Source: Ignavibacteriales bacterium (GTDB taxonomy: Bacteria > Bacteroidota > Ignavibacteria > Ignavibacteriales > Ignavibacteriaceae). Taken from it: a stretch of DNA of 64,000 bases. The stretch spans positions 124,001-188,000 of the forward strand of contig JADJNX010000007.1 in assembly GCA_016714125.1 (NCBI GenBank), read 5' to 3'. Position 1 is the stretch's first letter; each line of letters begins with the position of its first letter. The notes below the pieces were generated by a model. The model did not search any database. It saw only the letters and a list, made by a program, of their open reading frames with translations, and was not told the DNA's origin. The position numbers and the translations under genes were made by a program. Positions 40,532 to 49,852 of this stretch are shown here, piece after piece.

Positions 40532-41542
40532 ATGGACTTAAAAAAAATAGTGTTTTTTGAAACCGACGGTGAAGAGAAAAAATTTCTCAAAAAGAGATTC
40601 AACAAAGATTTTCAACTTGAATTTCACAAAGAGCCTCTCGGAATTAACAATTATGAACTCGCCAAAGACGCAGATGTTGTCTCAGTGTTTATCTATTCAA
40701 AACTTTCCGAAGTGGTTTTACAAAATCTCCCTTCACTAAAGTTGATCGCAACAAGGAGTACTGGATTTAACCACATCAACCTTGATGCTGCATTAAAACG
40801 GGTGTTTCGGGTTTGTAATGTTCCTTATTATGGCGAAAACACAGTTGCGGAACATACTTTTGCTCTTATTCTTGCACTCTCAAGGAATCTCCACAGAGCT
40901 TATGTTCGTTCTATTCAGGGCAATTTTTCGATTGAAGGATTGCGTGGATTTGATCTTAGAGATAAAACCATCGGGATTGTTGGAGCCGGCAGTATCGGAA
41001 CCCATGTTATTAAGATGGCAAAGGGGTTTGGGATGAACATTCTCGTTTTTGATCCCGTAAGGAACCACATTTTTGAAGAGATACTCGAGTTTAAGTATGC
41101 CACACTTGAAGTGTTATTGGCAAATTCTGATATCATCTCACTCCATTGCCCATACAATGAAAACACTCATTATCTTTTGAACATGGATAACATTAACACC
41201 GTAAAAAGAGGTGCCGTGTTTATAAATACCGCAAGAGCGGGACTGATTGAACCTTCGGCACTTTATCATGCCATCGATTCAGGAATCTTCAGCGGGGCAG
41301 GTCTCGATGTTTTTGAGGGGGAAGAAGTGGCTTCCGATGAGAATCAAATGTTGTCAAAAAATGTGGCACCTGAACAAATGGAGGCAATTATGAAAAGAAA
41401 CATCCTGCTTAGAAGGGAAAATGTGATCATAACACCGCATATCGCTTTTGATTCTGTTGAAGCAGTGGAAAGAATCCTCGAGACAACAACTCTAAATATT
41501 AACAGCTTTTTCAGAGGCGAAAATTATTACAAGGTTATTTAA
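40532..41542 (+). CDS. D-isomer-specific 2-hydroxyacid dehydrogenase
   Basis: A 336-residue NAD-dependent dehydrogenase of the D-lactate/D-2-hydroxyacid family. Visible are TRSTGFNHIN in the substrate domain, Rossmann GAGSIG near residue 150, the catalytic Arg in NTARAGLIEP, the Glu in LDVFEGEE and the His in ITPHIAF. A fermentative D-lactate dehydrogenase (LdhA-type) is the most likely activity, but other 2-oxoacids are possible. It sits 11 bases after one ABC half-transporter gene and 5 bases before the other, so all three are probably co-transcribed. Confidence 0.88.
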   Translation: MDLKKIVFFETDGEEKKFLKKRFNKDFQLEFHKEPLGINNYELAKDADVVSVFIYSKLSEVVLQNLPSLKLIATRSTGFNHINLDAALKRVFRVCNVPYYGENTVAEHTFALILALSRNLHRAYVRSIQGNFSIEGLRGFDLRDKTIGIVGAGSIGTHVIKMAKGFGMNILVFDPVRNHIFEEILEFKYATLEVLLANSDIISLHCPYNENTHYLLNMDNINTVKRGAVFINTARAGLIEPSALYHAIDSGIFSGAGLDVFEGEEVASDENQMLSKNVAPEQMEAIMKRNILLRRENVIITPHIAFDSVEAVERILETTTLNINSFFRGENYYKVI

Positions 41543-41547
41543 TTAAA

Positions 41548-43341
41548 ATGGCAAAAAAGAACAGTTCTGAAGATGAAATATTAGGTAAGGCCTACGACGC
41601 GAAGCTGATGAAAAGGCTTCTTGGATTTGTAAAACCTTATAAAAAATATGTAATCCTGGCGATATTATTGAATATTCTGGTGGCGGGCCTTGGTCCCTTG
41701 CGCCCATATTTAACCAAAATTGCAATAGATGACAAGATTTTTAACGGAGATCTTCACGGGCTTATGCTCATTTCGGTGGCGCTTATTGGTGCACTTGTGT
41801 TTCAGTCGGTTATCCAATATTTCCTCACCTATTTTACAAATCTCCTTGGTCAAAAAACCATTCTTGATCTCAGGGATAAACTTTTCAGACATACTCAAAA
41901 ACTGTCGGTCAGTTTTTTTGACAGAACACCAATCGGCAGGATGGTAACAAGGGTAACAAATGATGTTGAATCGTTGAATGAACTCTTCACATCAGGTATT
42001 GTAATGGTGTTCAGCGATATTTTTATAATACTCTGGATACTCGGTTTTATGTTTTTTATAAACTGGGAACTGGCGCTTATTACCCTTTCGGTGCTTCCTC
42101 TTTTAATTTATGGCACATTTTTGTTCCGGAAGAAGGTTCGCGAGTCATATCGTGATATCAGAAAATATCTTGCCCGTCTCAATTCGTATATGCAGGAACA
42201 CATCACCGGGATGGGGATTGTTCGTCTTTTTAACAAAGAGAAAGCGGAAGCAAAAAAATTCGCCCAAATTAACGGTGATCATCGGGATGAAAACATAAGA
42301 TCTGTGTTTTATTATGCAGTTTTTTATCCCGGCGTGGAGTTAATTTCCTCAGCCGCAATTGCGCTCATAATCTGGTATGGCGGTGGTGATGTGGTGCAGA
42401 ATAAAATTTCACTTGGTGTGCTTTTTGCATTCATTCAATATACAGAAATGTTTTTTAGACCAATCAGGGACCTCTCTGAGAAGTATAACATTATGCAAAC
42501 TGCAATGGCATCTTCAGAAAGAATTTTCGGCCTGCTGGATGATCAGTCATTTATTAAAAACCCTGAAAACCCTGTACCACTTGATAAAGTAAAGGGGAAG
42601 ATAGAGTTTGAAAAAGTTAACTTTGCTTACAATGAAGACAACCTGATTCTTAAAGATATCTCATTTGTCATCAATCCGGGTGAAACCGTTGCAATTGTGG
42701 GTGCCACAGGAGCGGGAAAAACCAGTATCATCAACATCCTGACACGGTTTTATGATATTAATTCCGGAAGAATATTGGTTGACGGAGTTGATATAACAAA
42801 GGTGGATAAAAGGGAACTCCGTAGCAAAATTTCCATCGTGCTTCAGGATGTATTTCTATTTTTTGGAACCATCAGATCCAATATCGGGATGAATAATCCG
42901 GGAATCTCTGATGAAAAAATTGTGGCTTCAGCTCAACATGTGGGAGCCGACAGATTTATCCAAAATCTGCCAAATCAGTATGATGAAGAGGTAAAAGAGA
43001 GAGGTGCAACACTCTCCGTTGGGCAGAAGCAGTTAATCTCATTTGCAAGAGCTCTGGCTCACGATCCAAGTATCCTCATCCTCGATGAAGCTACTTCAAG
43101 TGTTGATACTGAAACTGAAAACATGATTCAAACGGCAATCGAAACCCTTCTCGAAGGAAGAACCGCCATCGTAATCGCCCACAGGCTTTCAACAATCAGA
43201 AACGCCGACAAAATTATGGTTATGCACAAAGGTGAAATTAAAGAGATGGGCAGCCACGAAGAACTCCTCGAAAAAAGAGGACTCTACTACAAGTTGTATC
43301 AACTTCAATACAAAGATCAGGAATTGGTGTTTTCCAAATAA
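41548..43341 (+). CDS. ABC exporter half-transporter, catalytic partner
   Basis: A 597-residue MsbA-type half-transporter with six transmembrane helices, Walker A GATGAGKTS (about 384), signature LSVGQKQ (about 488) and Walker B ILILDEATSSVD (about 509) with the catalytic Glu present. LSVGQ in place of LSGGQ complements the degenerate Walker B of the protein at 38775-40520, supporting an obligate heterodimer. The substrate is unknown; lipids, peptides or drugs are typical for the class. Confidence 0.92.
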   Translation: MAKKNSSEDEILGKAYDAKLMKRLLGFVKPYKKYVILAILLNILVAGLGPLRPYLTKIAIDDKIFNGDLHGLMLISVALIGALVFQSVIQYFLTYFTNLLGQKTILDLRDKLFRHTQKLSVSFFDRTPIGRMVTRVTNDVESLNELFTSGIVMVFSDIFIILWILGFMFFINWELALITLSVLPLLIYGTFLFRKKVRESYRDIRKYLARLNSYMQEHITGMGIVRLFNKEKAEAKKFAQINGDHRDENIRSVFYYAVFYPGVELISSAAIALIIWYGGGDVVQNKISLGVLFAFIQYTEMFFRPIRDLSEKYNIMQTAMASSERIFGLLDDQSFIKNPENPVPLDKVKGKIEFEKVNFAYNEDNLILKDISFVINPGETVAIVGATGAGKTSIINILTRFYDINSGRILVDGVDITKVDKRELRSKISIVLQDVFLFFGTIRSNIGMNNPGISDEKIVASAQHVGADRFIQNLPNQYDEEVKERGATLSVGQKQLISFARALAHDPSILILDEATSSVDTETENMIQTAIETLLEGRTAIVIAHRLSTIRNADKIMVMHKGEIKEMGSHEELLEKRGLYYKLYQLQYKDQELVFSK

Positions 43342-43423
43342 TTTGGTTAATGCTTCATTAACTCTTCCGTTTGTATTATATTTCAGTAGATCAATATAAA
43401 TTACATACGGAGAAGAATTTAAT

Positions 43424-44386
43424 ATGTCACAAACACCCTTTATGACTCTGGAGCGATATATTATCGAAGAAGAGCGTAAACATCCCGGAGCTACGGGAGC
43501 GCTGTCACGAATCCTTTCAGACCTCTCAATTGCTGCAAAAATCATCTCAAGAGAAGTGAACAAAGCCGGACTGGTTGAAATTCTTGGCTTTACGGGCGAT
43601 ACAAATGTTCACGGTGAATCGGTAAAAAAACTTGATATGTATGCCCACGATATGATCTTTAAAGCTATGGATCATGGCGGTCAACTTTGTATAATGGCCT
43701 CTGAAGAAGAGGAAGACATTATCCATATTCCCCACCACTTCACTATCGGAAAATATGTTCTTTTATTTGACCCCCTCGATGGATCGTCAAACATTGATGC
43801 CAATGTGAACATTGGTACAATCTTCTCAATTTTTAAAAGAGTTTCCGATGGAGAGGGTCCCGGAACACTTGAAGATTGTCTGCAACCGGGAATGGAACAA
43901 GTCGTGGCAGGTTATGTTATTTATGGTTCATCCACGATGCTTGTTTATACCACAGGTGAAGGTGTTCATGGATTTACACTTGACCCCTCAATTGGTGAAT
44001 TTATCCTTTCTCACCACAATATCAGAATCCCCGAAAAAGGGAAAATATACAGCATCAATGAAGGAAACTACAAATACTGGCATCCCGGCCTGAAAAAATA
44101 TATTAAATGGCTTCAGGAAGAGGACAGGAAAACGGAGAGACCTTACTCAACCAGATATATCGGTTCGATGGTGGCAGATGTTCACAGAACAATTTTATAC
44201 GGTGGTATCTTTATGTATCCGGCAGACAGTCGGAACCCAAAAGGGAAATTACGACTCATGTATGAGTGTAATCCTGTTTCATTTATTGTTGAAGCTTGTG
44301 GTGGCCCCTCAATTGTGAATTTACCCGATTTGATAATTATCTCGGGTCCATCCCCTTGTTTGTTAAAAAACTTAAATAACATATAA
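43424..44386 (+). CDS. fbp: class I fructose-1,6-bisphosphatase (C-terminus lost)
   Basis: Fbp dephosphorylates fructose-1,6-bisphosphate in gluconeogenesis. The N-terminal and central parts are normal (LERYIIEEERKHPGATGALS; metal site LFDPLDGSSNIDANVNIGTIF; RYIGSMVADVHRTILYGG). The conserved end goes wrong after NPVSFIVEACGG at about 44305. The remaining 27 codons do not look like Fbp, and the family's last 40 or so residues (ending in HQRVPLFIG-type sequence) are absent. From that point the minus strand reads as a different coding sequence (44305-44523). I infer a chimeric join near 44305. An AGAAG precedes the ATG weakly. Confidence 0.88.
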   Translation: MSQTPFMTLERYIIEEERKHPGATGALSRILSDLSIAAKIISREVNKAGLVEILGFTGDTNVHGESVKKLDMYAHDMIFKAMDHGGQLCIMASEEEEDIIHIPHHFTIGKYVLLFDPLDGSSNIDANVNIGTIFSIFKRVSDGEGPGTLEDCLQPGMEQVVAGYVIYGSSTMLVYTTGEGVHGFTLDPSIGEFILSHHNIRIPEKGKIYSINEGNYKYWHPGLKKYIKWLQEEDRKTERPYSTRYIGSMVADVHRTILYGGIFMYPADSRNPKGKLRLMYECNPVSFIVEACGGPSIVNLPDLIIISGPSPCLLKNLNNI

Positions 44387-44523
44387 CCAAGTCTGTTTCT
44401 GTCGTTTGGTACAGGCAGATATTCTTTTAAATCTTCAGCGACGGAATATACCTGTTTTTCAAGTGAGGTTTCCGGAAAATCGACCGTTTTTGGTCCGGGA
44501 AGTGTTGCCATCAGTATTCTCAA
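44305..44523 (-). pseudogene. unrecognised truncated coding fragment at the fbp junction
   Basis: On the minus strand from 44523 an open frame reads MRILMATLPGPKTVDFPETS and then a lysine/aspartate-rich stretch (SLEKQVYSVAEDLKEYLPV, NRLGYMLFKFFNKQGDG) with coding-like composition. At about 44305 it runs into antisense fbp. I do not recognise the family. It may be the 5' part of a gene whose remainder was lost at an assembly join. Confidence 0.4.
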
Positions 44524-44592
44524 AATTGTTAAAACTTAATCTACTAAAATAATAAAGTTTGGAATGATAACAGCAATAGAAGCAGAAAGTGA

Positions 44593-44624
44593 TGAGGTTG
44601 TCATCGTTAAAAATGACAACCTCA
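44593..44624 (-). terminator. hairpin after the hdr-flx operon
   Basis: A perfect 12-bp inverted repeat (TGAGGTTGTCAT / ATGACAACCTCA) with an 8-base loop, 11 bases beyond the flxA stop. No strong T-tract follows on the minus strand, so termination efficiency is uncertain. Confidence 0.65.
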
Positions 44625-44634
44625 GTAATGATAA

Positions 44635-45465
44635 TCAGTATTCTTGGGGGAGTTCCAACATTTCTTTGTAAGAAAAGACGGGACCATCTTTACATACATA
44701 AACATTTCCGATGTTGCATCTGCCACACTTGCCGAGTCCACATTTCATTCTGTTTTCGAGAGTGGTGATCATATTGTCTTCGGTAAAACCAAGTTTCTCA
44801 AGGACAGGGAAAGTATATTTAATCATGATTGGTGGCCCGCAGATTATAGCTATACTGTTTTCTGAAGCAGGAGCAACCTTTTCGACGATTGAGGGGACAA
44901 ATCCCACCTCACCCGTCCAATCGGGTGTCTCACCACCGGGATCAACAGTAACCACAGTTTTAACGCCATCCATTTTTTTCCACTCTTCCAGTTCCCTTTT
45001 ATACACAAGGTCTGAAACCGATCGGGCACCATAGACAATCGTTACATCTTTAAATTTATCTCTGAGATCGAGCACATTCCAAATAATACAGCGAACGGGA
45101 GCAAGTCCAATTCCACCGGCAATGAAGACTACATTTTTCCCTTCCATCTGTTCAAGAGGGAAGTGATTTCCGTAAGGACCTCTTAATCCGATTATATCTC
45201 CTTTGTTCATTTTATTAAGTGCTCCGGTTACTTTTCCCGCAATTTTAAATGAACATTCGAGATATTCTGTTCGAGTTGGTGGAGAAGCAATGCAGAATGT
45301 ACATTCACCTTCACCAAATACAGAATACTCGGCAAACTGCCCGGCAAGAAAAGAAAACTCTTCCCTCATCTTTTTGCTGACAAATTGCAATTTGAAGGTT
45401 TTTATATCAGGAGTCTCCTGAATAATATCCATGATTTCAACGAGTTCGGGTTTGTAAATATTCAT
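44635..45465 (-). CDS. flxA: FlxA-type FAD/NAD(P)-binding subunit
   Basis: A 276-residue ferredoxin-reductase-like subunit, as in hydrogenase gamma subunits and FlxA of the Hdr-Flx complex. The FAD domain (AGQFAEYSVFGEGECTFCIA, then GDIIGLRGPYGNHFPLE) is followed by an NAD-binding segment (FIAGGIGLAPVRCIIW, ICGPPIMIKYTF) and a C-terminal 2Fe-2S motif (MKCGLGKCGRCNIGNVYVC). In the complex it is the NADH-oxidising entry point. It is the last gene of hdrCBA-flxDCBA, in the same order as the Desulfovibrio operon. Confidence 0.88.
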   Translation of the reverse strand: MNIYKPELVEIMDIIQETPDIKTFKLQFVSKKMREEFSFLAGQFAEYSVFGEGECTFCIASPPTRTEYLECSFKIAGKVTGALNKMNKGDIIGLRGPYGNHFPLEQMEGKNVVFIAGGIGLAPVRCIIWNVLDLRDKFKDVTIVYGARSVSDLVYKRELEEWKKMDGVKTVVTVDPGGETPDWTGEVGFVPSIVEKVAPASENSIAIICGPPIMIKYTFPVLEKLGFTEDNMITTLENRMKCGLGKCGRCNIGNVYVCKDGPVFSYKEMLELPQEY

Positions 45466-45477
45466 CTGATCCTCCTT

Positions 45478-46506
45478 TCAATTGGTGGTTGAATGTGCAA
45501 TTTGATCGATCTCTTCCAGCAGCTCAAGTATGTCGGTGGAAACTGGGCATCCACGCGAACATCTTCCACAACCGGTGCACAAAATCTCTGAGAATTTGTC
45601 GTTGTAATATTTGAACTTGTGTGAGATTCGTTGTCTGTATCTTTTTTCACGACTGTCTCTTGGGTTGTGTCCCGAGGCGTGTTTTGTGAAGAGAGAAAAC
45701 TGGCACGCATCCCAGTTTTTTGCTCTTACACCGGCACAGGTTCCACATTGTTCATCAACAATATCGAAACAATGGCATGTGGGGCATACAAACGCACACT
45801 GCCCGCAACTAAGGCAGGTTTCACCGGCCTCATCCCAGAATTTATGTTCAAAATTGTTGTCCAGCCACTTTTTTACACTTTCATAATCGAACTTCTTTTC
45901 ATCGTGACCGTTTTTATTTTCGGCGGGAGGATTTCCGGTGTATTCCTCAAAGAAAATGGCGAATTCTTCGATGAATTTGTTTCCTTTGTCCGTGATGGTT
46001 TTGGCTATAAAAGCATCGCCATCCGGAATCAGGAAGATATCCGAACCCTTCTCAGAGTTCTGTGACAGACCAACTTCGTTGCAAAAGCAATAGTCATCCT
46101 GATAATTACACTTCATGCCAATTATTATCGAGTTCTCAACTCTGCGATTAAAAAAATCATCGGCATAGTCCCAGTTGAATACTTTTGAGAGTATCGGTAA
46201 CGAGGCTGTATCACACGGTCTTGCACCAATCACCACCGTCTTTCTTTCATCAATCACAGGCTCCTTCAGGTCGATGGCACCGTTATTGTTTTTATAATAA
46301 AACAAAGCCTCGGTTTTTAGGAAAAAGTGTTCTTTAAAAGAGATTGAAGTGGGCGGAGTATCGCTCTGCATAAAATTCAGGGTTTCATCAAACTTTTCAG
46401 AGAAGCGTTTCCCATCAGGAGTTACTCCGATAACACGGAAGTTGTCCTTTTTGAGGTGTTCCATTAACTTGGAGAGATTACCTTTTTCAATTTTCATCAG
46501 TTTCAT
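45478..46506 (-). CDS. flxB: FlxB-type 4Fe-4S dicluster subunit
   Basis: A 342-residue iron-sulfur protein homologous to hydrogenase beta subunits and the anaerobic sulfite reductase A subunit. A central PCD motif (IGARPCDTASLPIL) is followed by two cysteine clusters near the C-terminus (CLSCGQCAFVCPTCHCFD and CTGCGRCSRGCP), relaying electrons between FlxA and the rest of the complex. It lies 12 bases upstream of flxA. The similarity to FlxC, with the same domain order, suggests an ancient duplication within the operon. Confidence 0.85.
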   Translation of the reverse strand: MKLMKIEKGNLSKLMEHLKKDNFRVIGVTPDGKRFSEKFDETLNFMQSDTPPTSISFKEHFFLKTEALFYYKNNNGAIDLKEPVIDERKTVVIGARPCDTASLPILSKVFNWDYADDFFNRRVENSIIIGMKCNYQDDYCFCNEVGLSQNSEKGSDIFLIPDGDAFIAKTITDKGNKFIEEFAIFFEEYTGNPPAENKNGHDEKKFDYESVKKWLDNNFEHKFWDEAGETCLSCGQCAFVCPTCHCFDIVDEQCGTCAGVRAKNWDACQFSLFTKHASGHNPRDSREKRYRQRISHKFKYYNDKFSEILCTGCGRCSRGCPVSTDILELLEEIDQIAHSTTN

Positions 46507-46514
46507 ATAACCTC

Positions 46515-47378
46515 CTACCTGATAAATTCTTCATGGTCAGAAGTGCTGAATGTTCCAATCAGAGTTGGTGCATTCATGTCTGTTCCGTGTCTGTAACCAA
46601 ATTCCTTAAATGCCACCATTCCCATTTTCCTGTTTAAGAGGGACAGAGGAATATCGGCGGGACAAACACGATCACACTCGCCGCAGCCAATGCATCTGCC
46701 TGCCTGATGGAAAGCACGAATCATGTTCCAGGTAAAGTTTGCCCTTGTTGTTGAGCTGCTTTCTATCCAGCGGGGTTCGGTTTTGTCGGCTATACACTGT
46801 TCGCAGTAACACATCGGACAAACTTCGCGACAAGCATAACACTTGAGGCACTTTTCGAACTCTGCATTCCAAAATTCAAGTCTTTGCTCAGGAGTCATCT
46901 CATCGATTTGTTTCATCAGAATGGCCATATCATCTTCGGGGAGTTCAAATTCAGCAGATTCCCCAACGACGACATCAAACCATGCAGGAGTTTTTGATGC
47001 GCAACTTCTGCATTTTATCTGAGTATTCTCCTTTGAGAATTCCTTGTTTTGGTCTTTTACCACTCCACTGCAATTAACCCCGATCACATAAAGGTCTTCC
47101 CTCTTTACCCTGTTTTCCTGGACAAGTGCGTTAATCGCTTTAAGGTCGCAGGGTTTTAGAACGATACCAATCTTCCCTTGGGAAGGATTATGGAAACGGT
47201 GAATAAAGACAGCCAGATTATTAACTGCATTGCAGTTAAATGTCAGTTTTTCAGTCTCTTCCACATTATGGGCGATGAAAGGTTTGAGGTGGTGATGTTT
47301 ATCTTCCGTGTAACCGATGATAAAGGCCGCTTTGTTTTCACTGATTGCCTGACGGCAAACCGATCTTAGTTGGTCCAT
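46515..47378 (-). CDS. flxC: FlxC-type iron-sulfur subunit
   Basis: A 287-residue protein with a domain like the F420-hydrogenase/FlxC group (VLKPCDLKAINALV; NCSGVV; KCRSCASKTPAW) and two C-terminal 4Fe-4S motifs (CLKCYACREVCPMCYCEQC and CIGCGECDRVCPADIP). It shares a stop/start base with flxD at 47378, so the operon is translationally coupled. Its role within Hdr-Flx is electron transfer; this is assigned from family and gene order. Confidence 0.83.
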   Translation of the reverse strand: MDQLRSVCRQAISENKAAFIIGYTEDKHHHLKPFIAHNVEETEKLTFNCNAVNNLAVFIHRFHNPSQGKIGIVLKPCDLKAINALVQENRVKREDLYVIGVNCSGVVKDQNKEFSKENTQIKCRSCASKTPAWFDVVVGESAEFELPEDDMAILMKQIDEMTPEQRLEFWNAEFEKCLKCYACREVCPMCYCEQCIADKTEPRWIESSSTTRANFTWNMIRAFHQAGRCIGCGECDRVCPADIPLSLLNRKMGMVAFKEFGYRHGTDMNAPTLIGTFSTSDHEEFIR

Positions 47379-47845
47379 CAGATTTCCACTCCTTCCTCTT
47401 CCATTATCGGAAGTTCGATGTTCCTTGCCATCTTCCGGTATTGATCAAAAGGACCCTTCTGCCTTACGGTTTCGGTTACCCCGTCGATCACATCAACCCA
47501 CTTTTTACCTTCTGAAGCGGAAACCCATGAGAAGTGAAGCCGGGAAGAATCGATTCCCGTAAACTCCGCCAACTCTCTAAACATTATCCATCTTCTTCTG
47601 GCGTGGAAATTTCCGGCGTTATAGTGGCAGTCACCCGGGTGGCAGCCTGACACAAGCACACCATCCGCACCACTTTCAAACGCTTTAAGGATAAAAACAG
47701 GATCTATTCTTCCGGTGCACGGAACACGAATTAATCTTGCATTTGGCTGTTGTTTAAGTCTTGATGTACCCGCCAGATCGGCTCCGGTGTAAGTACACCA
47801 GTTACATACAAACGCTACTATTTTAGGTTCAAATTTTTCTTCCAT
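47378..47845 (-). CDS. flxD: FlxD/MvhD-like [2Fe-2S] subunit
   Basis: A small protein of the methyl-viologen hydrogenase delta (MvhD) family that links the NADH-oxidising module to HdrA. Conserved cysteines are visible in FVCNWCTYTGADLAG, VPCTGRIDP and VSGCHPGDCHY. I choose the ATG at 47845 (MEEKFEPK) because the longer frame from 47866 lies inside the hdrA coding end. The length is about 155 residues, normal for the family. Confidence 0.88.
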   Translation of the reverse strand: MEEKFEPKIVAFVCNWCTYTGADLAGTSRLKQQPNARLIRVPCTGRIDPVFILKAFESGADGVLVSGCHPGDCHYNAGNFHARRRWIMFRELAEFTGIDSSRLHFSWVSASEGKKWVDVIDGVTETVRQKGPFDQYRKMARNIELPIMEEEGVEI

Positions 47846-47846
47846 G

Positions 47847-49852
47847 TTACACCTCGGCAAAAGCATTTATCTGGGCAAATATCTGGTCATCTTTAAAGCC
47901 GATCAGTTCAATTGATTTTGAAGGACAGGTTGCGTTACAGGTTCCACATCCTTGACAAAGACCGGAATTAACATGTGCAACCACCTTAAGGAGATTACCG
48001 GAACGGTCTCTTACCTCCTTTATTTCGATGGCACTGTAGGCACATACCTTTTTGCAATAAAAACACCCTGCACAGGTGGAGGCATCCACTTCTGCAACAA
48101 CGGGTTCTCTTTCCAGCATATCGGAGCCAAAAAGAACCATTGTTTTTGCTGCAGCCGCAGAAGCCATCGAAACACACTCGGGGATGTCCCTTGGTGAATG
48201 GCAGGCACCTGCAAGGAAGATTCCACCGGTGGCGGTTTCCACAGGTCTTAACTTTGGATGCACTTCCTGGAAGTAGCCATATTTATCGTAAGAAACACCC
48301 AGGGTTTGTGCAAGTTTTGATGCTTCGGGCTGAGGCACCATGGCGGTTGCCAGAACAACAAGATCGGCATCAATTGTAACAGGCATTCCGGCAATTGTAT
48401 CCTCACCTCTTACAATCAACTTTCCGTCTTCTTCATATATCTTTGAAACTCTGCCACGGATATATTTTACATGGTCTTCTTCGATGGCACGACGAACAAA
48501 TTCCTCGTAGTTTTTGCCACCCGATCTTATATCCATATAAAAAACATACGCTTCACCGTGGTGAACCTTGTGTTTATAAAGCATGGCGTGTTTTGCTGTG
48601 TACATGCAACAGATTTTGCTGCAATATGAGATTCCCTTCGATTCGTCCCGGGAACCAACACACTGGATGAATACGATCTTTTGTGGTTCCTTGTTATCGG
48701 AGGGTCGAAGAATCTCTCCCGAAGTGGGACCGGAAGCACTGGCAATTCTCTCAAACTGGAGTCCATCTATTACATCTTTATATTTGCCGTAACCGTACTC
48801 GCCATAACCTTTGTAGATGTTTCCTTCAGGTTTTTTATCTATCGAATAAAGTTTGTATCCTGTCGCAACGATTATGGCCCCAACTTCCTCTTTTACAAAT
48901 GTATCCTGCTGTTCAAAGTCGATTGCATCACGACCACAAACAGTCTTGCAGAGGGCACACTTGCCGGTTTTGAAGTATGTACACACTTCTCTGTCGATAA
49001 CAGGTATGTTTGGAACAGCTTGTGGGAAAGGGACATACATAGCGGAACGGAATGAGAGTCCTTCATCAAACTCACTTAAAGCTTTTTTCTTTATTGGGCA
49101 TTTTTGGGCACAAAGTGCACAACCCGTGCAAAGCTCTTCTTTAATCGATTTTGCCTTTTTCCTGATTGTAACTGTGAAGTTGCCGATGAAACCATCAACC
49201 TTCTCCACTTCAGAAAAAGACATAAGTTTAATTCGGGGATGCTGGTAAACCTCAACCATTCTTGGTGTAAGGATACACTGTGAACAATCCAGAGTTGGGA
49301 AGGTTTCGGAGAGTTGACTCATGTGTCCACCAATCGAAGGCTCTTTCTCAACCAAAACCACTTCATAACCCGCATTTGCAACATCAAGTGCTGCCTGTAT
49401 TCCGGAGATTCCACCCCTATTACGAGGGTTCGTTTGGTAACAGGGACACGGATTGGTGAAAGAGGGACATTAAATTTAACTTTTTCAACCGCAAAACGCA
49501 TCAAGTCGATCGACTTTTTTGTGCCTGCTTTGATGTCATCATGAATCCAACTGCAATGTTCCCGAAGGTTGGCTATTTCAACCATATAGGGGTTAATTCC
49601 TGCGTCGGAACAGGCTTTTCTGAAAGTTTTTTCGTGCATGTGAGGCGAGCATGAGCCCACAACAACTGCATCGAGACTCTTCTCTCTAATGGCTTGTTTA
49701 ATAAGATTTTGTCCGGGATCAGAGCACATATATTTGTAGTCTTCCGAATGGGCAACTCCCGGAAAGCGGGCACATGCCTCAGCGACTGCATGACAATCAA
49801 CCGTTCTGCCGATGTTTTCACCACAATGGCAGACAAAAACCCCTATGCGCAT
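47847..49852 (-). CDS. hdrA: heterodisulfide reductase subunit A, HdrA (one frameshift)
   Basis: HdrA is the FAD-containing bifurcating core of Hdr complexes. The N-terminal part from 49852 has the conserved FVCHCGENIGRTV and CSPHMHEKTFRKAC. The FAD Rossmann motif should read LVIGGGISGIQAALDVANAG, but one G is missing near 49415-49425, so the frame switches to 49361-47847. Downstream are HMSQLSETFPTLDCSQCILT, CTGCALCAQKCP, a CALCKTVCG segment, and two C-terminal ferredoxin motifs CAGCFYCKKVCAYSAIEI and CQGCGTCNATCPSKSIEL. Reconstructed length is about 668 residues, in the normal HdrA range. The break is most likely a homopolymer error. Confidence 0.92.

Noticed and set aside
48681..49055. Long plus-strand frames opposite hdrA
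   Set aside because: Minus-strand hdrA is fully supported by ferredoxin motifs; the plus-strand frames are shadows.
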